Counted from the first letter of the stretch, positions 11,372 through 24,098 are shown. The stretch is DNA of 64,000 nt from Crotophaga sulcirostris (GCA_013397455.1 VYZB01000292.1:156858-220857), one strand, 5' to 3'. Translations and numbers: made by a program. Notes: a model not told the origin generated them from the sequence alone.

Positions 11372-11610
11372 AGTTGGAAATTTTATTGTAAGCACAAGAG
11401 TCAAGAACAGTTCCTGTCCCAAGGAGCTGACTACCTAAACCAAGGAACAGGTAAGGAAGAGATCAATATAAACACTAGCTCCTCCTCCATATAGATCAGG
11501 AAACGAACAATAAGGAGACAAAATGACTTGTCTGGTATCATTTCAGCTGAATCAGAACCCACAACATGGGGTAATGACTCAGCCAGAAGACCACCCTTCC
11601 TCTCGAAGAG
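11372..11610 (-). repeat. Fossil tRNA-headed MIR-like SINE, near full length
   Basis: Read on the plus strand, the left end (ATTGTAAGCACAAGAG, CAGTTCCTGTCCCAAGGAGC, TGACTACCTAAA) resembles the LINE-like tail segment CCTGCCCCAAAGAGCTTACA found in sauropsid SINE/LINE tails. The body follows: AGATCAGGAAAC (11493-11504), then GGAGACAAAATGACTTGTCT and TTTCAGCTGAATCAGAACCC. This mirrors the reverse MIR body (GATGAGGAAACTGAGGCAC, GTTAAGTGACTTGCCCAAGG, CACAGCTA, GATTCGAACCC). The right end GACTCAGCCAGAAGACCACC fits the tRNA-like head (CTCCCAGTCC, CTAGACCA). The order tail-body-head on plus means insertion on minus. Mutations are heavy and RNA polymerase III function is not expected. The family name is uncertain. 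Confidence 0.62.
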
Positions 11611-14600
11611 TAGCTGGAGGTCTGAATGTGAGTGAGCTGAAGAAGGGAAGGATTGCATGGTTCACATCACTGAAGATTTCTGGATACCCCAAGGCTCTGC
11701 CACAAACTACCTCCCTCCACGCCTTGGCACAGGATCTTTGTCAAAGCAGCTGAAGATAAATGCTCAAGTCTGGTATTGCTCCCAGTGACCCATCTGCACA
11801 CTTTGGCACTAACTTCCTGATAGGTGCCTCCCTTTCAAGCTGGAATTCAATTTACAAAGCCTTTAATTTTAAACTTTCTCATCACTGACTTAATAAAACT
11901 AAATGACAGGTAGTGGTCCCAGAAGTCAGGAACTGTTAGATCTTTCTCAACACTAATAAGGGCTGATCAGATGCTTGTGCACTCCTTTTCCAGCTCACAA
12001 AAGCCCAGATCCCCAAGGACTCTGCAACCAGGGGAGACACAGGAACCAATCCTCTCACAGGGGAAGAAGGGAAAGAAAGGAAAAAAAAGAAGGAAAAAAC
12101 CACGTCAATCTGAACTCTTAAAACTGAAAATAGGTAGCGGAATCACTGTGGTAATGCCTGCTTTCTTCTTGGAGTTCATTTGGGGCCCACGTGCTCGCTC
12201 CATTTCCCCAACAGGGCACTGGGGGCTCTCCGAGGTGCTACAGGCATCGTGGCTACACAGAGGCATGTAGCAAACCGGCTCTGATTTCTGCCCAAAGGCA
12301 TCAGTGTCATACCGGTCGGGATGTCAGCTTGGGAGAATGTCAAGGCAGCAGTCACGGTGTGCTGTCACAAAGAGAAATAGATATCATTTCAAACACACAG
12401 CTCTGGAGAGAGGAGGGAGAAGCAGAAAAGAGAATCCCATAATGCACTATTTTGGGGGGAAAAAGGAAGCTTAACTCTGTTTTGGCCACACTAGAGGGGG
12501 CAGAAGGGGAGTATGCTCTATATCTTTACAGCCCATGTGTCTGGAAGGGGTAGGCTGGTACTCCAGAATGGACCTGATTCTCATCTCTTGTATAGACGTT
12601 TGGTTAGAAAAACAGCATCTGGAATCGACCTCCTAAGACCATTTTCCCAATTTAAGTAGTTCCTTGGCTAACACAAAGCTTTAGTCTTTGCCTCTAGCAC
12701 AACGGAGAACAGCAGTGGTGTGGTCACAAAGAACAGTGTTCCAGTGGTTTTCTGTCCTCCTCAAACTTATACATCCACACTTCAACATCAAAGGAGGCTT
12801 AAAACCTGATCTCACCCCTACTCCAATTGTCTCAGTAAAAAAACAGGCCTTACAGTCTTCACATTCTAGGTCTAAGGCAACCTTGGCTCACACACACTGC
12901 ATTACAACCCTTTCCGGAGAAATGTGGCTGCTGTGCTCATATCTTCTGCCATTACAGAAACCCAGGTTACTTAGGTATTATTTGGAGACACTCTACCTCA
13001 TATCAAGGTGACAGAAAGCAACAGTGGCACAGCCAGGACTGGAAAACACAGCATCAGACTCTCACTACAACATCATGCTGGGGCAGCTCCTTGCTCTTTT
13101 CTTTTATTTTTGTCAATATTATCTGGCTTTTTTTTGTTTCACTGCTGTTCAGGATGGTGTTAGATCTGCTGCTACTTCTCTTTCCCAGACCATGCTTCTT
13201 TCATGCTGATTTTCTGCCATACAATGGACCCAGTTGAGGGGAAAAACCTTCTTTGTTGAAGGGGAAAAAGAGTGAGTTTTTACCTCACTCCCTTTCTCAT
13301 GGCTAGGAGGAGAACTGAAAACAGTAAGGAGTGAAGGCTGCTGTTCCTATCTGCATCAGCATCTCCAGCTGATATCACTACCCAACAAGGAAAACAAAGT
13401 CCACGAGAACACAGGAGACAGCTGGTCTCTGGAAGGAATTTCAGGCCAGTCCTTTTGGCGAGGACAGAAGAAATGAACACAGGAGATTCTTGGGGTTTAA
13501 TGCAAATCAGGGCTAATGATTAAACCTGATGGATGCTGCCATCCATTCTCTTTAGGTTTTGGGGTCCCAGGTGATAGTAAAGCTGATCATTAGTGGCAGC
13601 TGCCATTCCTTCCAGTTTGAACAGATAAAATTTCATGAGATGCCTGCCGATAACAAACAGGAACAATATTGCAATATTCCCAGTATCTTCAATCTAGGTT
13701 TAGGTAGCCATATTTTCAAAGTAAGGTCTTTTCAAATAACATCTTTTAGTGTCACAAAAATGCTGTCCAAGAGCATACGTATTTTAACAAAAAGAAAGGG
13801 GGTGGAGTTAATTTTTAAGAGAAACATGACATTTCCGAGAGCTGGTTATTCCTCATTACCCATAAATCATTCGCTTTCTGCCCATGTGCAAGAGGGAGCA
13901 GCACCAAGGAGTCTCAGACTTCATCTTTGAAGGCATCCTACTAGAAGGCTTGGAGACAACACAGCAAACTTATCATATTACCCCCACCACTGATGTCTGT
14001 GTAGCATTTTTGATACACAAAGTCTGTATCACAGAAAGCCCCAGAGCCTGTGACAATATAATTAATGTGATAGGAAATCTTGTACTGGAGCACAGCCAGG
14101 ATTTTCATCACACTCAAGCTTCACTCGGTAACCACTGGACTTTCCATTCCTTCCTCAGCCACCCACCTTATTTGTCTTTGCTTCTCAATTCCTCTGAAGC
14201 ACCTTTTAAACCCTATTGACATGATTGTTGGCTGTAGTAGCATACAGGGTCTGTGAAGGACTCTGGAGCAAATTCCTTGCCTGCTGGATCGTCTTTAGCC
14301 TAAATCAAGGCTCTCTTATCCTTGCATATGACACTAGCTCATATAGCCTTGAAACCTCTCACTTCTCTATTCCCTGTGGACTTTTTTATACTTAAAGTGG
14401 TTCCTCTTTCCTCACCCTTATCCTTTTCCTCCCAAGTTTGGCTTTCCACATAAAATTCTTTCAGCTTGTCTGAACAGCAAGAACTCTCCCAAGACCATGC
14501 ACTATTCTGGTTACCCTATACTTTTCCCTGTGCTCTGGATCCCTCTCTGATAATAAGGTGCATACTCTGTACATTACAGCTGAAGAAAGAAGGGGGATTT

Positions 14601-16014
14601 ATACATATGGCCTCTTCTAAGTGTAATACACAGCCCTGGATCCTCTCCCAACATCTGCTCTTAGATTGGAAAAAGGGAATGAAAGACATTGCAAGGTTTG
14701 TAGCTTGTGTAAGAAAGATCTCATGAAGAATTGCAATAGCATACTCCTAGCCCATGGGAAATTGGTATGGACAGCCTCTTGGAATGATCTGTAGCCTTGA
14801 CAGGGATGCTTCATTTTGCAACACTAGATTTTTCACTGCACTCTTTACTAGTAAACAGCAAATAGCATTTGTATTGCTTCTTACAACACCACAGTCCTGG
14901 ACAGATGAAAATATCTGTAGCTTACAACAGATATGACTAGTAAAGAGGCTTGCCACATCCATACGATAAATGGACAGCAGAGTGAAGAAGAGAAGTTGGT
15001 GTCTTCATGTCTGGAGTCACACATTTGCTTATCTGAATGTTTTATTATTCTTCTGGGAAAACATGAAATAGCACTTTTGTTTTATTCTTATCCTGTGGTC
15101 ACCAACGTATTACACCAAGCTGTCACCCCAAGCAGGGTGTTGATTCACTTCATCCAAAATCTGCATCCATAGGGAAACATAAGTAGCCCTTGCTGGTCAT
15201 TTTGGTTTAACCTGGTTTTAAAGTAACCCAACCCTTTCCACTAATTGCATTTCCCTGTCCAGAGATTTACAGGATTTCTAATCCTTATGAGAACACAAAT
15301 GCAACTGTAGATTTTCTCACTCTCCATGTAAGGTCCATAACTTAGATAAATTAAAAGGATTGCTGGGCATGTGGTAAATTCCTAAAGTTTATTAGTCAAC
15401 TTGCATTTCACAGGATAAGACGAAAATAAAAGGTCCACTATAAGGCCACAAGTTTCACAACATCTAGATCACAAAAAAGCCTTAAATGGCCAGCTCCTAT
15501 GAGAATCCTGAATATCAGCCCTAACGCATCTCAGTGAGGTGCCCCAAATTCAGGGTTACTCTAATTCTGTAACTGAAAACTGGATAACTGTCTAATTCCG
15601 TTGGAGTTTTATCTGTCTTTGGCATCCCTGGACATGCTCCCTTTGTCCAACCTGTAGTTTTTTCCTCATGGGATTTCAATGCCTTGCACACTCTCCCAGG
15701 ACTTCAGCTTGTTGTAGCAGTATCTGAGGTTGGACCTTCATGAAGAGTACAAGCAAAACCCTCACAAATCGTAAATCTGAGACATCTGAGGCACAGTGAA
15801 GCTCCTGGGAGGGAAAATAGAAGTCCTTGTCCTGCGATATGACTACACAGGAGCAAAACCAAGGACAGCAGGACTGCTTTAATAAATACTATTGATCTTT
15901 AAAACAACAATTTCTCAGCCAGCCTTCAGGCTAGGTATTTTATCTGTCATAGAAAATAATTGCCAAAAAGGGTGTTTCTGTCTCGAATGGAGAAAAGATG
16001 AGTTGCTGTCTTGA
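11611..16014. other. Unique non-coding DNA
   Basis: There is no supported gene. It contains a purine-rich tract (12060-12102) and a mild CpG enrichment at about 12185-12325, including CACGTG and CCGGTCGGG. There is also an 8-bp perfect inverted repeat at 14911-14934. The longest open frames (123 codons at 13559-13930, 111 at 13884-14219, 107 at 12688-13011) have no domains and fall within the length expected by chance. Confidence 0.55.
12060..12102. repeat. Purine-rich (GGAAA)-type tract
   Basis: GGGGAAGAAGGGAAAGAAAGG continues into AAAAAAAAGAAGGAAAAAACC. It is a polypurine low-complexity tract of about 40 bases. The lysine/glycine-rich peptide it encodes (within 11971-12270) is a by-product of the composition. 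Confidence 0.7.
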
Positions 16015-16165
16015 TTCTGACACCATGCCTGTTTTAGACTCAGGGCAAACTGTTCCATTTCTAGGCCTCAGTTTCCCATCTGCGAAAGAGATGCAGCAAC
16101 TACAAGTCTCCCTTTCTCCCTCTCACCATTCACTGTCTTGTTTATTCAAGCATTTCACACAATGA
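16015..16165 (+). repeat. Fossil MIR-like SINE fragment
   Basis: The core AGGCCTCAGTTTCCCATCTG (16063-16082), preceded by CAGGGCAAAC...CCATTTCT, matches the MIR/sauropsid SINE body GGGCAAGTCACTT...GTGCCTCAGTTTCCCCATCTG. Downstream, CACTGTCTTGTTTATTCAAG resembles the GTCTGTCTTGTCTATTTAG tail segment of one reptile SINE variant. The tRNA-like head is not clear. The plus orientation follows from the direction of the body motif. Confidence 0.55.
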
Positions 16166-17239
16166 ACTAGCTAAGACCTAATGCGATGACTTCATCTGGA
16201 TTCTTATAGGAGTGGCAAATAATAAATAATGAGAGAGGAGCTGTTTGTACAAACAAATTGAGAACGAAAAAGGAGATGTTGTAATTGGGATGAATATAGA
16301 AGAATACTCACCCCTGTGCCATGGCCTATCTGACCTCAAGAGAGCTGTGCAGCACATGCACGCTGCAGCTGGGTTCTAGGCTAGGGAGCACAGCCCTCAG
16401 AAGAAGAGCTTTGCAGTGAGTATTAACAGCATAATCTCTCTGGTTGTTACAAGATGTGATCTCCTCTTAGACTTATTTTATTAAGGAATAGCACATCTTG
16501 CAGAAATCTCCCTCCCTGTTCCCCTCCTGCCACTTCCTTTCTTGAGTTCCCAGGACTATTTAAAAAGCATAGCTTTCAAAGGAGCAGAAGCATGACCTGG
16601 TGGTCTAGCAAAAGACAGCATGTTAATAAAGAAAACTTGCGATGCATATGTGTCCCCTCAAAACATCTCTGAATGTGGATTTTGAGGTGCACTGTTTAAG
16701 GAAAGGCTAAGGGCCTGGAATGCTTTCTTAGCATTGATATCTACCCAGCCACATACATGACAGACGCTTATCCTTTTCATTGCTTGTTGACTTTTCATAC
16801 CACACAACAGTGTCATTGTTCAGATGGCAACTTCACAGCAAAAGGCTGTCACATCCCTCGGCTGGAATTGGCTGCAGTTCAGATTTCAAAGCCCAGAGCA
16901 AAGTTTTTTTCACTGCAGCTTTTGTTCTGGGAGTATGCTGACAAGCCGAACGGCTTACCCTCAGATGTGCCAGCCCGTAATAAAATCACCAGTCACCCAG
17001 GATCTTCTCCAGACCAGACAAAGGTACTGCAAGGGCAGGCGAAACAGATGCCCTGCAAATACCAGAAATCATGTGGTGTTTACTAGGACTCTCAGCCTTG
17101 TTCCTGCCACTCAGCTGGACCAGCTCCAGGCGTTCAGGGTTCACACTGGACTGACTCCAGATTAAATGACAACGTAATAATTTCTGTGTGTCTCCATGCT
17201 TTGGTTTTAAAACCTACAATTAAAAGGATACAGGGACAC
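16166..17239. other. Unique non-coding DNA
   Basis: No gene is supported. Two overlapping open frames (109 and 113 codons, 16757-17165) share the same bases in different frames and have no recognisable motif, so both are treated as chance. Confidence 0.55.
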
Positions 17240-17320
17240 AGTAATTTCCTTGCTGAATCAGACCTGTGGGCCCATTAATGCAGGATCCTATTAGTTATGC
17301 TGGTGAGTGGAAAGTTGACA
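17240..17320 (-). repeat. Possible scrap of ancient CR1
   Basis: CCTTGCTGAATCAGACCTGT...CAGGATCCTATTAG on plus resembles the 3'-terminal block TGCTGGGTCAGACCAAAGGT...CCAGTATCCTGTC of reptile-type CR1, in the same orientation as the larger fossil at 7063-7440. Only about 70-80 bases can be aligned. It is weak on its own, though strengthened by the related copy in the same window. Confidence 0.4.
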
Positions 17321-20300
17321 ACACAGTTCTCTTTGCTCTGGTGTTTGGGAAATTGTTGCTTTAAGAAGGATCACAAAGGAAACTGGAATAATCAGGAGTA
17401 AATGAAAAGAAAACCTGGCTGGGAGAAACAGGGAGCTTCTTTGGCAGTACTACTACTAGAATATTTGTAAACCATGCACAGCTCAGCCTGTGTAACAGCC
17501 CTGTTATGATGAGGAAAATAATGGAAATTTCATTTAATACATAATTTCACATTTTCATTAATAACGTATGTTTTGCTTTGGAAAAGAACCCTCAAAATCT
17601 CAATATTCCCTCCACAATTTCATTTTGGACCCACTGAAATATGTTGGAAATATCTTATACACAACTAAACACTACTAGAACAAGAAGCAAAAAGTAATTT
17701 GGAATGAGAAAGAACATCTAAATAAAACTTATGGCTACATTGCAGTCAGGCTCTTCTCTTTATTGTTCCTCTGAAGACAAAAAAGAGCCAAATCCTTGTG
17801 ATTTCCTCAACCATTTCAGTTTTGCCAAATGACATTTTCCAAAGGGAACCAGACAATCAAAGCATTTCTGAATGATTCAATATGTAAAAGTTCCTAGAGA
17901 GTATCTATGTCAGCTGTGATAATTAGCACAAGATTTAAAAAAAAAAATATATTGCAGGAATCAATGCTTGGACGCAGAGCACAAGGCCATGTGATTCCTA
18001 CCACTCTGTTTTCACCTTTAGCTTTCCAGATACTGGCTTAGGACAACTATTATTTTATTGTCAGCCAAGAGACTGAGCTTATTACAGAGGAAACATATGG
18101 ATCAGACAGCATCTGCCATGAAACTTTATCCTTATTCTGTCGTGTTTAGCTGTTTTCTCTTAAAAAGTCATTAGGCTGAAAGTAAATGTATCCTTAGTTC
18201 ACCAGCACAAAGATAACAAAACATAATGGATATTTATCTTGTCTAGATGCCATTTAAACTTCTATAAATGCGACCAGAAATTATTCTTACCCACTCAGGA
18301 GAATCCTTTTCTGGAAGACTTTCAGTGCTAACAGCTTCTGCTTACACGAGAAATGCTGTGCAGAAGTGCTTTCTCAAGGCTTTGTGACAACCCAGCTGCC
18401 AATGCCACCCAGTCTGAGGAATCTGGAAAGGCAATGAACAAACGTGTAAGTGTTTGAGCTAGATGGTGTGCTCTGGGACAGTCTGGAAAGCAGTGCTGTG
18501 CAACTGCCCTGCTTTCAGCAGGAGCTTCTCCACAAAACACTACTTTCACAGTTTTTTTCCCACCAGTGGCAAGCTATTCCTGGCCTGCAGCAGTGGTGAA
18601 TTGCTTTCTCCTGCTCCTGCACTGGCTCAGCTTCATGCCCAGAAAGCAGAGGTGTGAGACTAACTTCTGTCTCTTTTCACCCTTTTCCCACCCAGAAGAT
18701 CTTCATGAGCTTTCCCACCTGCTCCTCCATGCTCAGATCCAAGATTGAGATAATATGTGGAGGAGTATACTTGTTATTCCAGCTCCCCAGAATCCTATTC
18801 TGCTTCAATTGATTCAGGCAGCTTGGTCCTGGAGGACAGGGGAACACTAACGTACATAATTCCCACCTCCTTCAGTACCTTCATTTTTCAATTTTCCCTG
18901 TCCTTTCATTCCTCTTCAAATACTCAGTTCTGGTCCCATTTATACTTCGGTTGAGAAGTGCCAGCTGTTTACCTGAACCAGCTGAGCCAGTCCGTACCCG
19001 TGCATCACCTCGGCGCAGCGAGTCCAACTAAATAAGACGTTCCTCCTCTGGTTTGAAACCGCTTTTATACAAAACTGAAGGTCAGAAAGGTCCCTATCTG
19101 TACACTTCAAAGAGCCTCCTCCCATTTGATAACTTAGTGTCTCCCCTGGATGATGTGAAAATCTTATTCTCAACAGTTTTAAGCCTTTTGATCTTCATAA
19201 AAGACGGGTCACAGAACGTTTTATATCACATGTTTGAGGAATGCCATAAACCCTGAGCCATTGCCACATCAGGCTGCAGTACCTCTAATTTTACGCTGTT
19301 TATGAGCTTGCATTTACTTTGAAGGGACATAGTGTATTTTAAAATCTTGTATTAAAATCGCAACTTTGATTACTTGTGCTCACATCTTAAGTTAGTAAAA
19401 GAGGAATAAAATCCATCTACTGATTTTTTCTCCCACCAGCCCAAGTTTTAAGTCATTTGCGCTTACGCCCTTTCCAGTAACAAAAGGAGATGAGGGAATT
19501 TCCAGCCAGTTTGCTGCACATGCCAACACTACAAACATTATATTGCAAATACTGCAAGGGAGTATTTTAATCTAAAGATTGTGCTTAATCCGGTGTCTTT
19601 AAAATAAATGCATGAATCCATTTGTTCTTGTAACACTTTGTCAGGCTGTTAAAAATGCAGGACATAAGCTCATTGATGACTTAAGAAACTTATATTAAGA
19701 AAATTTTTATGTTTAAGAAACTCGGAAGATCAAAAGCAGAATGAGAAGGATTTATTTCTATACACTATTACTGCACCTTCTTTTATCTGTCTATGGGTCA
19801 GTATTTATGAAAGTTCTTTTCATCACCCTGTTATCTCAGGGCCTGATTCCCATCCATGGCATGGAACAGCACTGTGGTGCAGGGCCCTCACAGCTTCACT
19901 GGTGACATTTCCAGCCAAAAGAGCTCATCAGCCCTGAGTTCATTTCATCCTTGCCATAGAGGTAACATATCCTGAATTCAAGATGTTCCTGACTGAAGAA
20001 TTCACATGGCACACCGTAGGAATGTGCCTCAGACATACAATCAGGTTTACAAGATCTCAAACAAGAAATGGGTCTGTCACAAAGTTGGTACTTCCCCTAA
20101 CTCAAGAAGGACTAAAAAATCAGCTCTTTTTCTTTCCCACCTTTATTATCAGTGTATTCCAGCACAGATAAAATAAAGACAAAAATTGTTTAGGTAGTCC
20201 TGTTTTGAGAGGTGGGAAAGCAAGCAAATATCCCTTCTGTTCTGGACCCGCCACCAATGCAAGGTGTTATACTCAAGCTTTGCTCTTGCCTGTTAGAAGA

Positions 20301-23092
20301 GAAAGATCAAGCTATTCTTCCCCCCACAAAAGAACAGTGAATCATGACAGCTTATGGTATTTTTACTATTTAAATCAAACACAACGCAGGTCTTCATTTT
20401 ACAAACTATGTCATGGAGTGAGTTCCTGCCTTCCCACTCAATCAATACTTGCACACAGTCAAAAGAGTTGATTTAGTTTATAGGGATGTTTCACATCTCA
20501 TGGAGTATTCCCCATCCCTCATCCACCAAAGCAACAACAAGAAAGTACATCCCAAGTCGTGGGGGGGAAAGATGATGAATGTAAAGGGAATCTATTGGAA
20601 TTTTGCATTACAAAGTAACTAAGAAATGTTTCCAGTATCATTAAATTTCTCATTTCTCCAGTGCATTTGTCCAGATCATAAGAGTCACATCAGAGGAAAC
20701 AGCAACAACAAAAAAATCAACACAAGATCAAATAGGAAGGGAGGGAAGAAAGAGTGGTAAAATTAATGCTACCTAAGAATTAAGACTACCCAAAATGTCA
20801 AGTTCGACAGTTTCCTTTTCTTTCCCTTTGAAGGATAGGTTAAGGTAAGTAATGAAATCTCATACACAGTGCAAAGACAGACAGGGAAGGCGAAAAAAAT
20901 CAAAGGGAAGAAAAAAATCACATGGCCTATGGGATGATGATAGAAAAAAACATTAAAAGGGTATTCCCCCACAGTTGCCAGAGATGAGAAGGCACCTGGT
21001 GTAACCTCCATCGATAAAGGCTCAGATCCGTATCATTAGGAGACAGCTCCCCAGGTTTGAGGGCTAATTTATGATTTTCAGATTGCCAGCTGTGACATAA
21101 TTCACTGGGCAGCAAGACTGAGGTCAATATACGTTTAAGTAAAAAGGGTTTTTGTAAGCCTGTGAGGTCAATCAGGAAAAGCTGTCATTAGTGGATGGGA
21201 GGGAAGAGGGGGGTACGGTTGGGCTGGCAGCAGGAGGAGAAGTGACCAAGCAGTCAATTCCCACTAAGTAACTAAGACCATTTTATTGCTAAACAGCAGT
21301 CTAGCAACAAAGCACATCCTGCAGCATGTGAGCCAAAGGATCTACCTGTTTGGAAATAAATACTGTACCAAGCCTCCAGTCCCTTCTTCCCCATTACCCT
21401 CTAAGCAACCTCGTCCCAAACTCAGCTAGGACCAGATCTAAATTCTTCTTTCAGAGATGAAAGATACACAAATGTAAAAAACTATTAAACTACCCAAACA
21501 GAGTTTACGGAACCTAAGAGCCCTGTGTGTAAGGAAAACATGGCAGAGGCTCTGCATCACAGCTTCAGCACCCTGCCCTACTTCAAAGGTAAAGCCATCC
21601 AGGAACTGAAGTTCCCAGTTTTATTACCTACCTTGATGCTGCTACAATGTCATTTACTGTATGACAAAAAGCTTCTGCTTAGGAACCATCTCTATGTTTG
21701 CTTTTAAGCTGTAAGATTCCTTGCGGACCATTCTAGGTAAAAATTATATCATATAAACCAACTGATGCAGACCAGGTTGTGTCCATTACTTCAAGGATAA
21801 CACTTTTCAGTCTAGACAAGGTTATTTAAATGTGCCCTAGCCAAGTCTGAAATCTGCAGTGCATGTTTCTGATCCCAGCCAGGGCTAGATATAAGTGTTC
21901 TCTGTGGTCAGTCCCTATCTCCTCTGAAAACCGTGGCTCTAGCAGCTCATGTTCAAGTTGCCAAGACGAAATCTCTGTCTTTAAAGCCAGGCTTAGGAAA
22001 CTGAAGTGAAGTCTCTGCTCTTCTGTATCACCACCCCAAAGCAGCTGAACCCTTTACTTAACCTGAATAGGGCATGGATTACAGAGGAAAAAGTGCCCTG
22101 CTTGAGCAAGGAGGGTGGGAAAGGCTGATTAGGTGGTTTTGACAGCTTTTACTACTTGTATGGAAATACAAAACGGTGAGAAGAGTTGAAAAATGATGAT
22201 AATCCAGCTCAAAGTGTCCATGGCATGACTACAAATGGAGAAAGTAAGTACAGAAAATCACCTTCTTGCTGACTGCTTACATCAGAGCTGGTAGCTGGAA
22301 GAGTTCAACATGCTCTTGGTAAGATCTAGCTGGCTGCCTGCACACAAAAGCCTGGGAAGTTGCTCTTCAGCCAAGCAGGCTTGGAAAGCAGTGTTGCTCA
22401 TCACAATTGTACTACTGCTGTTACAGAGAGCGAGGACATGGCCATCCAGTCCAGCTTGGTTTGGCACAAGAAGGTGCCTGCATAAACAGTGGTCAGAATG
22501 AGATCCAAAACCAAGACCATTGCTACCGCAGGTGAAGATGGCATGACACAAAAGAGACAGGAGACCTGGGCAATGAACTGAGGCAGGTCCTAACCAATTT
22601 AATGCTTTCTAGGCCCAGGCCATGACTGCTGACAGGGCTGGTGCATCCTTAGAAGACACTAAAGAGGACGTCCAGGTTTCACATGAGCAGAAATGTGTAT
22701 TATTACTTTTTAAATCTAATGCAAGACCTCACTCTGATTCATCACATGAGCTGGTTACCACTTACACCATTTCAAATTTACTTTTCCCCCAGCAAACTTC
22801 ACCATGTTGTCATTAATTTATTGTCTTTCTTTGGCTGCTTGAACCCATCTCTTTACAGTACAGAACTGACGTTTTTTTCCCTATACTCTTGAGGGTTCTC
22901 TGCTGTGCCAAGAGCCTCCTCCAAAAAACCCACCACTGCCCACATTCCTAGAAGCTTCAACAGTTCTTTCCTAGGGCGCTTCTGTTTCTGTTCCAGGTAG
23001 CTGGGTCATTTCTGTAACAAATTAGGTTGGAAAGAACACTTTTATAAAACCAATAGACATATTAACGAAAAGATATCACAGCACACTCATTT
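17321..23092. other. Unique non-coding DNA
   Basis: There is no supported gene or dispersed repeat. 19000-19022 has five CpGs in about 23 bases (CCGTACCCG...CGGCGCAGCG). 19270-19720 is A/T rich and enhancer-like in texture, with a 10-base direct repeat TTAAGAAACT at 19681 and 19713. Open frames reach at most 89 codons. Confidence 0.55.
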
Positions 23093-23222
23093 CATAGAAT
23101 CATAGAATGGTTCAGGTTGAAAGGGACCACAAAGGTCATCCAGTACAACCCCTCTGCAGTAAGTAGGACATCTTCAACCAGATCAGGTTTCTCAGAGCCC
23201 CATCCAACCTGACCTTGATCTC
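23093..23222 (-). mobile_element. CR1 LINE 3' fragment (variant type)
   Basis: The left edge has two CATAGAAT octamers (23093-23108), which is the reversed CR1 3' end. They are followed by GGTTCAGGTTGAAAGGGACC, AAGGTCATCCAGTACAACCC and CAACCAGATCAGGTTTCTCA, then GAGCCCCATCCAACCTGACC. The GGTCATCCAG and AGATCAGGTT...CTCAGAGCCCC features differ from the other copies, suggesting a separate subfamily. About 130 bases are left and it is strongly 5'-truncated. Confidence 0.9.
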
Positions 23223-23589
23223 AGGTGCAAGTTCTCTTTAGAAACAGGTATGAGTTGTTCGTTCAGGCCTCAGCTTTGAGTACCTGAAATGTGAAGCAGC
23301 ATACAGGGGTGAGAAGCATTTGCTTTCAGTGTGGGGTTCAGGAACCCAGCTCCTGTACACCCATGAGTGAAGATCATGGTGAAGATACCTACCATCTCTG
23401 GGCTGAGCACTGCCATTACATAGCATTTTGGTAAGACTTCAAGAACCTCAGCTGTAAGGTGCACACAAGATTCAAGTCTTTTCCTCATTATTATTGCAGA
23501 GGCTGTAAGTGGCAAAAGCAGCTCATGTTTTCTCCCGGTTTCTAAGTTGCGGGAAAGCTTGTTATCAGCAGGGCATCCTTGAAACAGCA
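23223..23589. other. Unique spacer
   Basis: This non-coding stretch carries two overlapping minus-strand open frames (106 codons at 23270-23590 and 62 codons at 23238-23426). Neither has a recognisable motif. Confidence 0.5.
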
Positions 23590-24060
23590 ACCAAGAGCAT
23601 TAACTTTTAATATTTAATGTATTCCTCAGGCTCTGGGAGAGCAATGTGAGAAATATCCCGTAAAAATCTATTAGTGTTAATAAAATACCACCCAACAGGT
23701 TGTCCATTATCAGCAATTAAAGTTTTCAAGACAGGTTAGATAACTCCCTGGAATGATTTGTGCGGCCTTTACATCCGTTCTTCTCCTTCTTCCATTTTTT
23801 TTCTTTATTAAACTTTCTCAACTCTTTTTTTTTCTTCCCTCCCAGAGCACAGTCTGAGCCCTTACCAGTGAATTATAGCACTAATGAGGTGTTTATACTC
23901 TCTGCGCATCAATCACAGATGTGTGTGAGTGAAAGCGCCAGCCGATAGTCGGGAAGTACTGCAGCGTTTGCTGCAGCCAAAAGAATATTAGACTGTAGCT
24001 AGATAAATCCCTTGCTCTTTTGCTTTGTTGCTTTTAGTCTCAAGGCAGGAGCAAATACCA
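23590..24060. promoter_or_regulatory. Candidate regulatory or exon-flank block
   Basis: The block is A/T rich with Pit/Hox-like cores (TTAATATTTAATG, CAATTAAAG). It contains a long pyrimidine tract (about 23779-23842) ending in CCCAG at 23845, which fits a plus-strand splice acceptor. The following bases are moderately CpG-bearing (GCGCATCAATCACAG, AAGCGCCAGCCGATAGTCGG). There is no clear donor or conserved peptide downstream. A conserved element and a non-coding exon are both possible; neither is shown. Confidence 0.2.
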
Positions 24061-24098
24061 AATACACTCCACCTGATTTTCTACCCCGCATTTTTGAG

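Noticed and set aside
16840..16880. Peptide IPRLELAA in one frame, resembling a retroelement Pol motif of the BEL/Pao type
   Set aside because: Only about eight residues match, no neighbouring Pol motifs are present in any frame, and that element class is not expected in birds.
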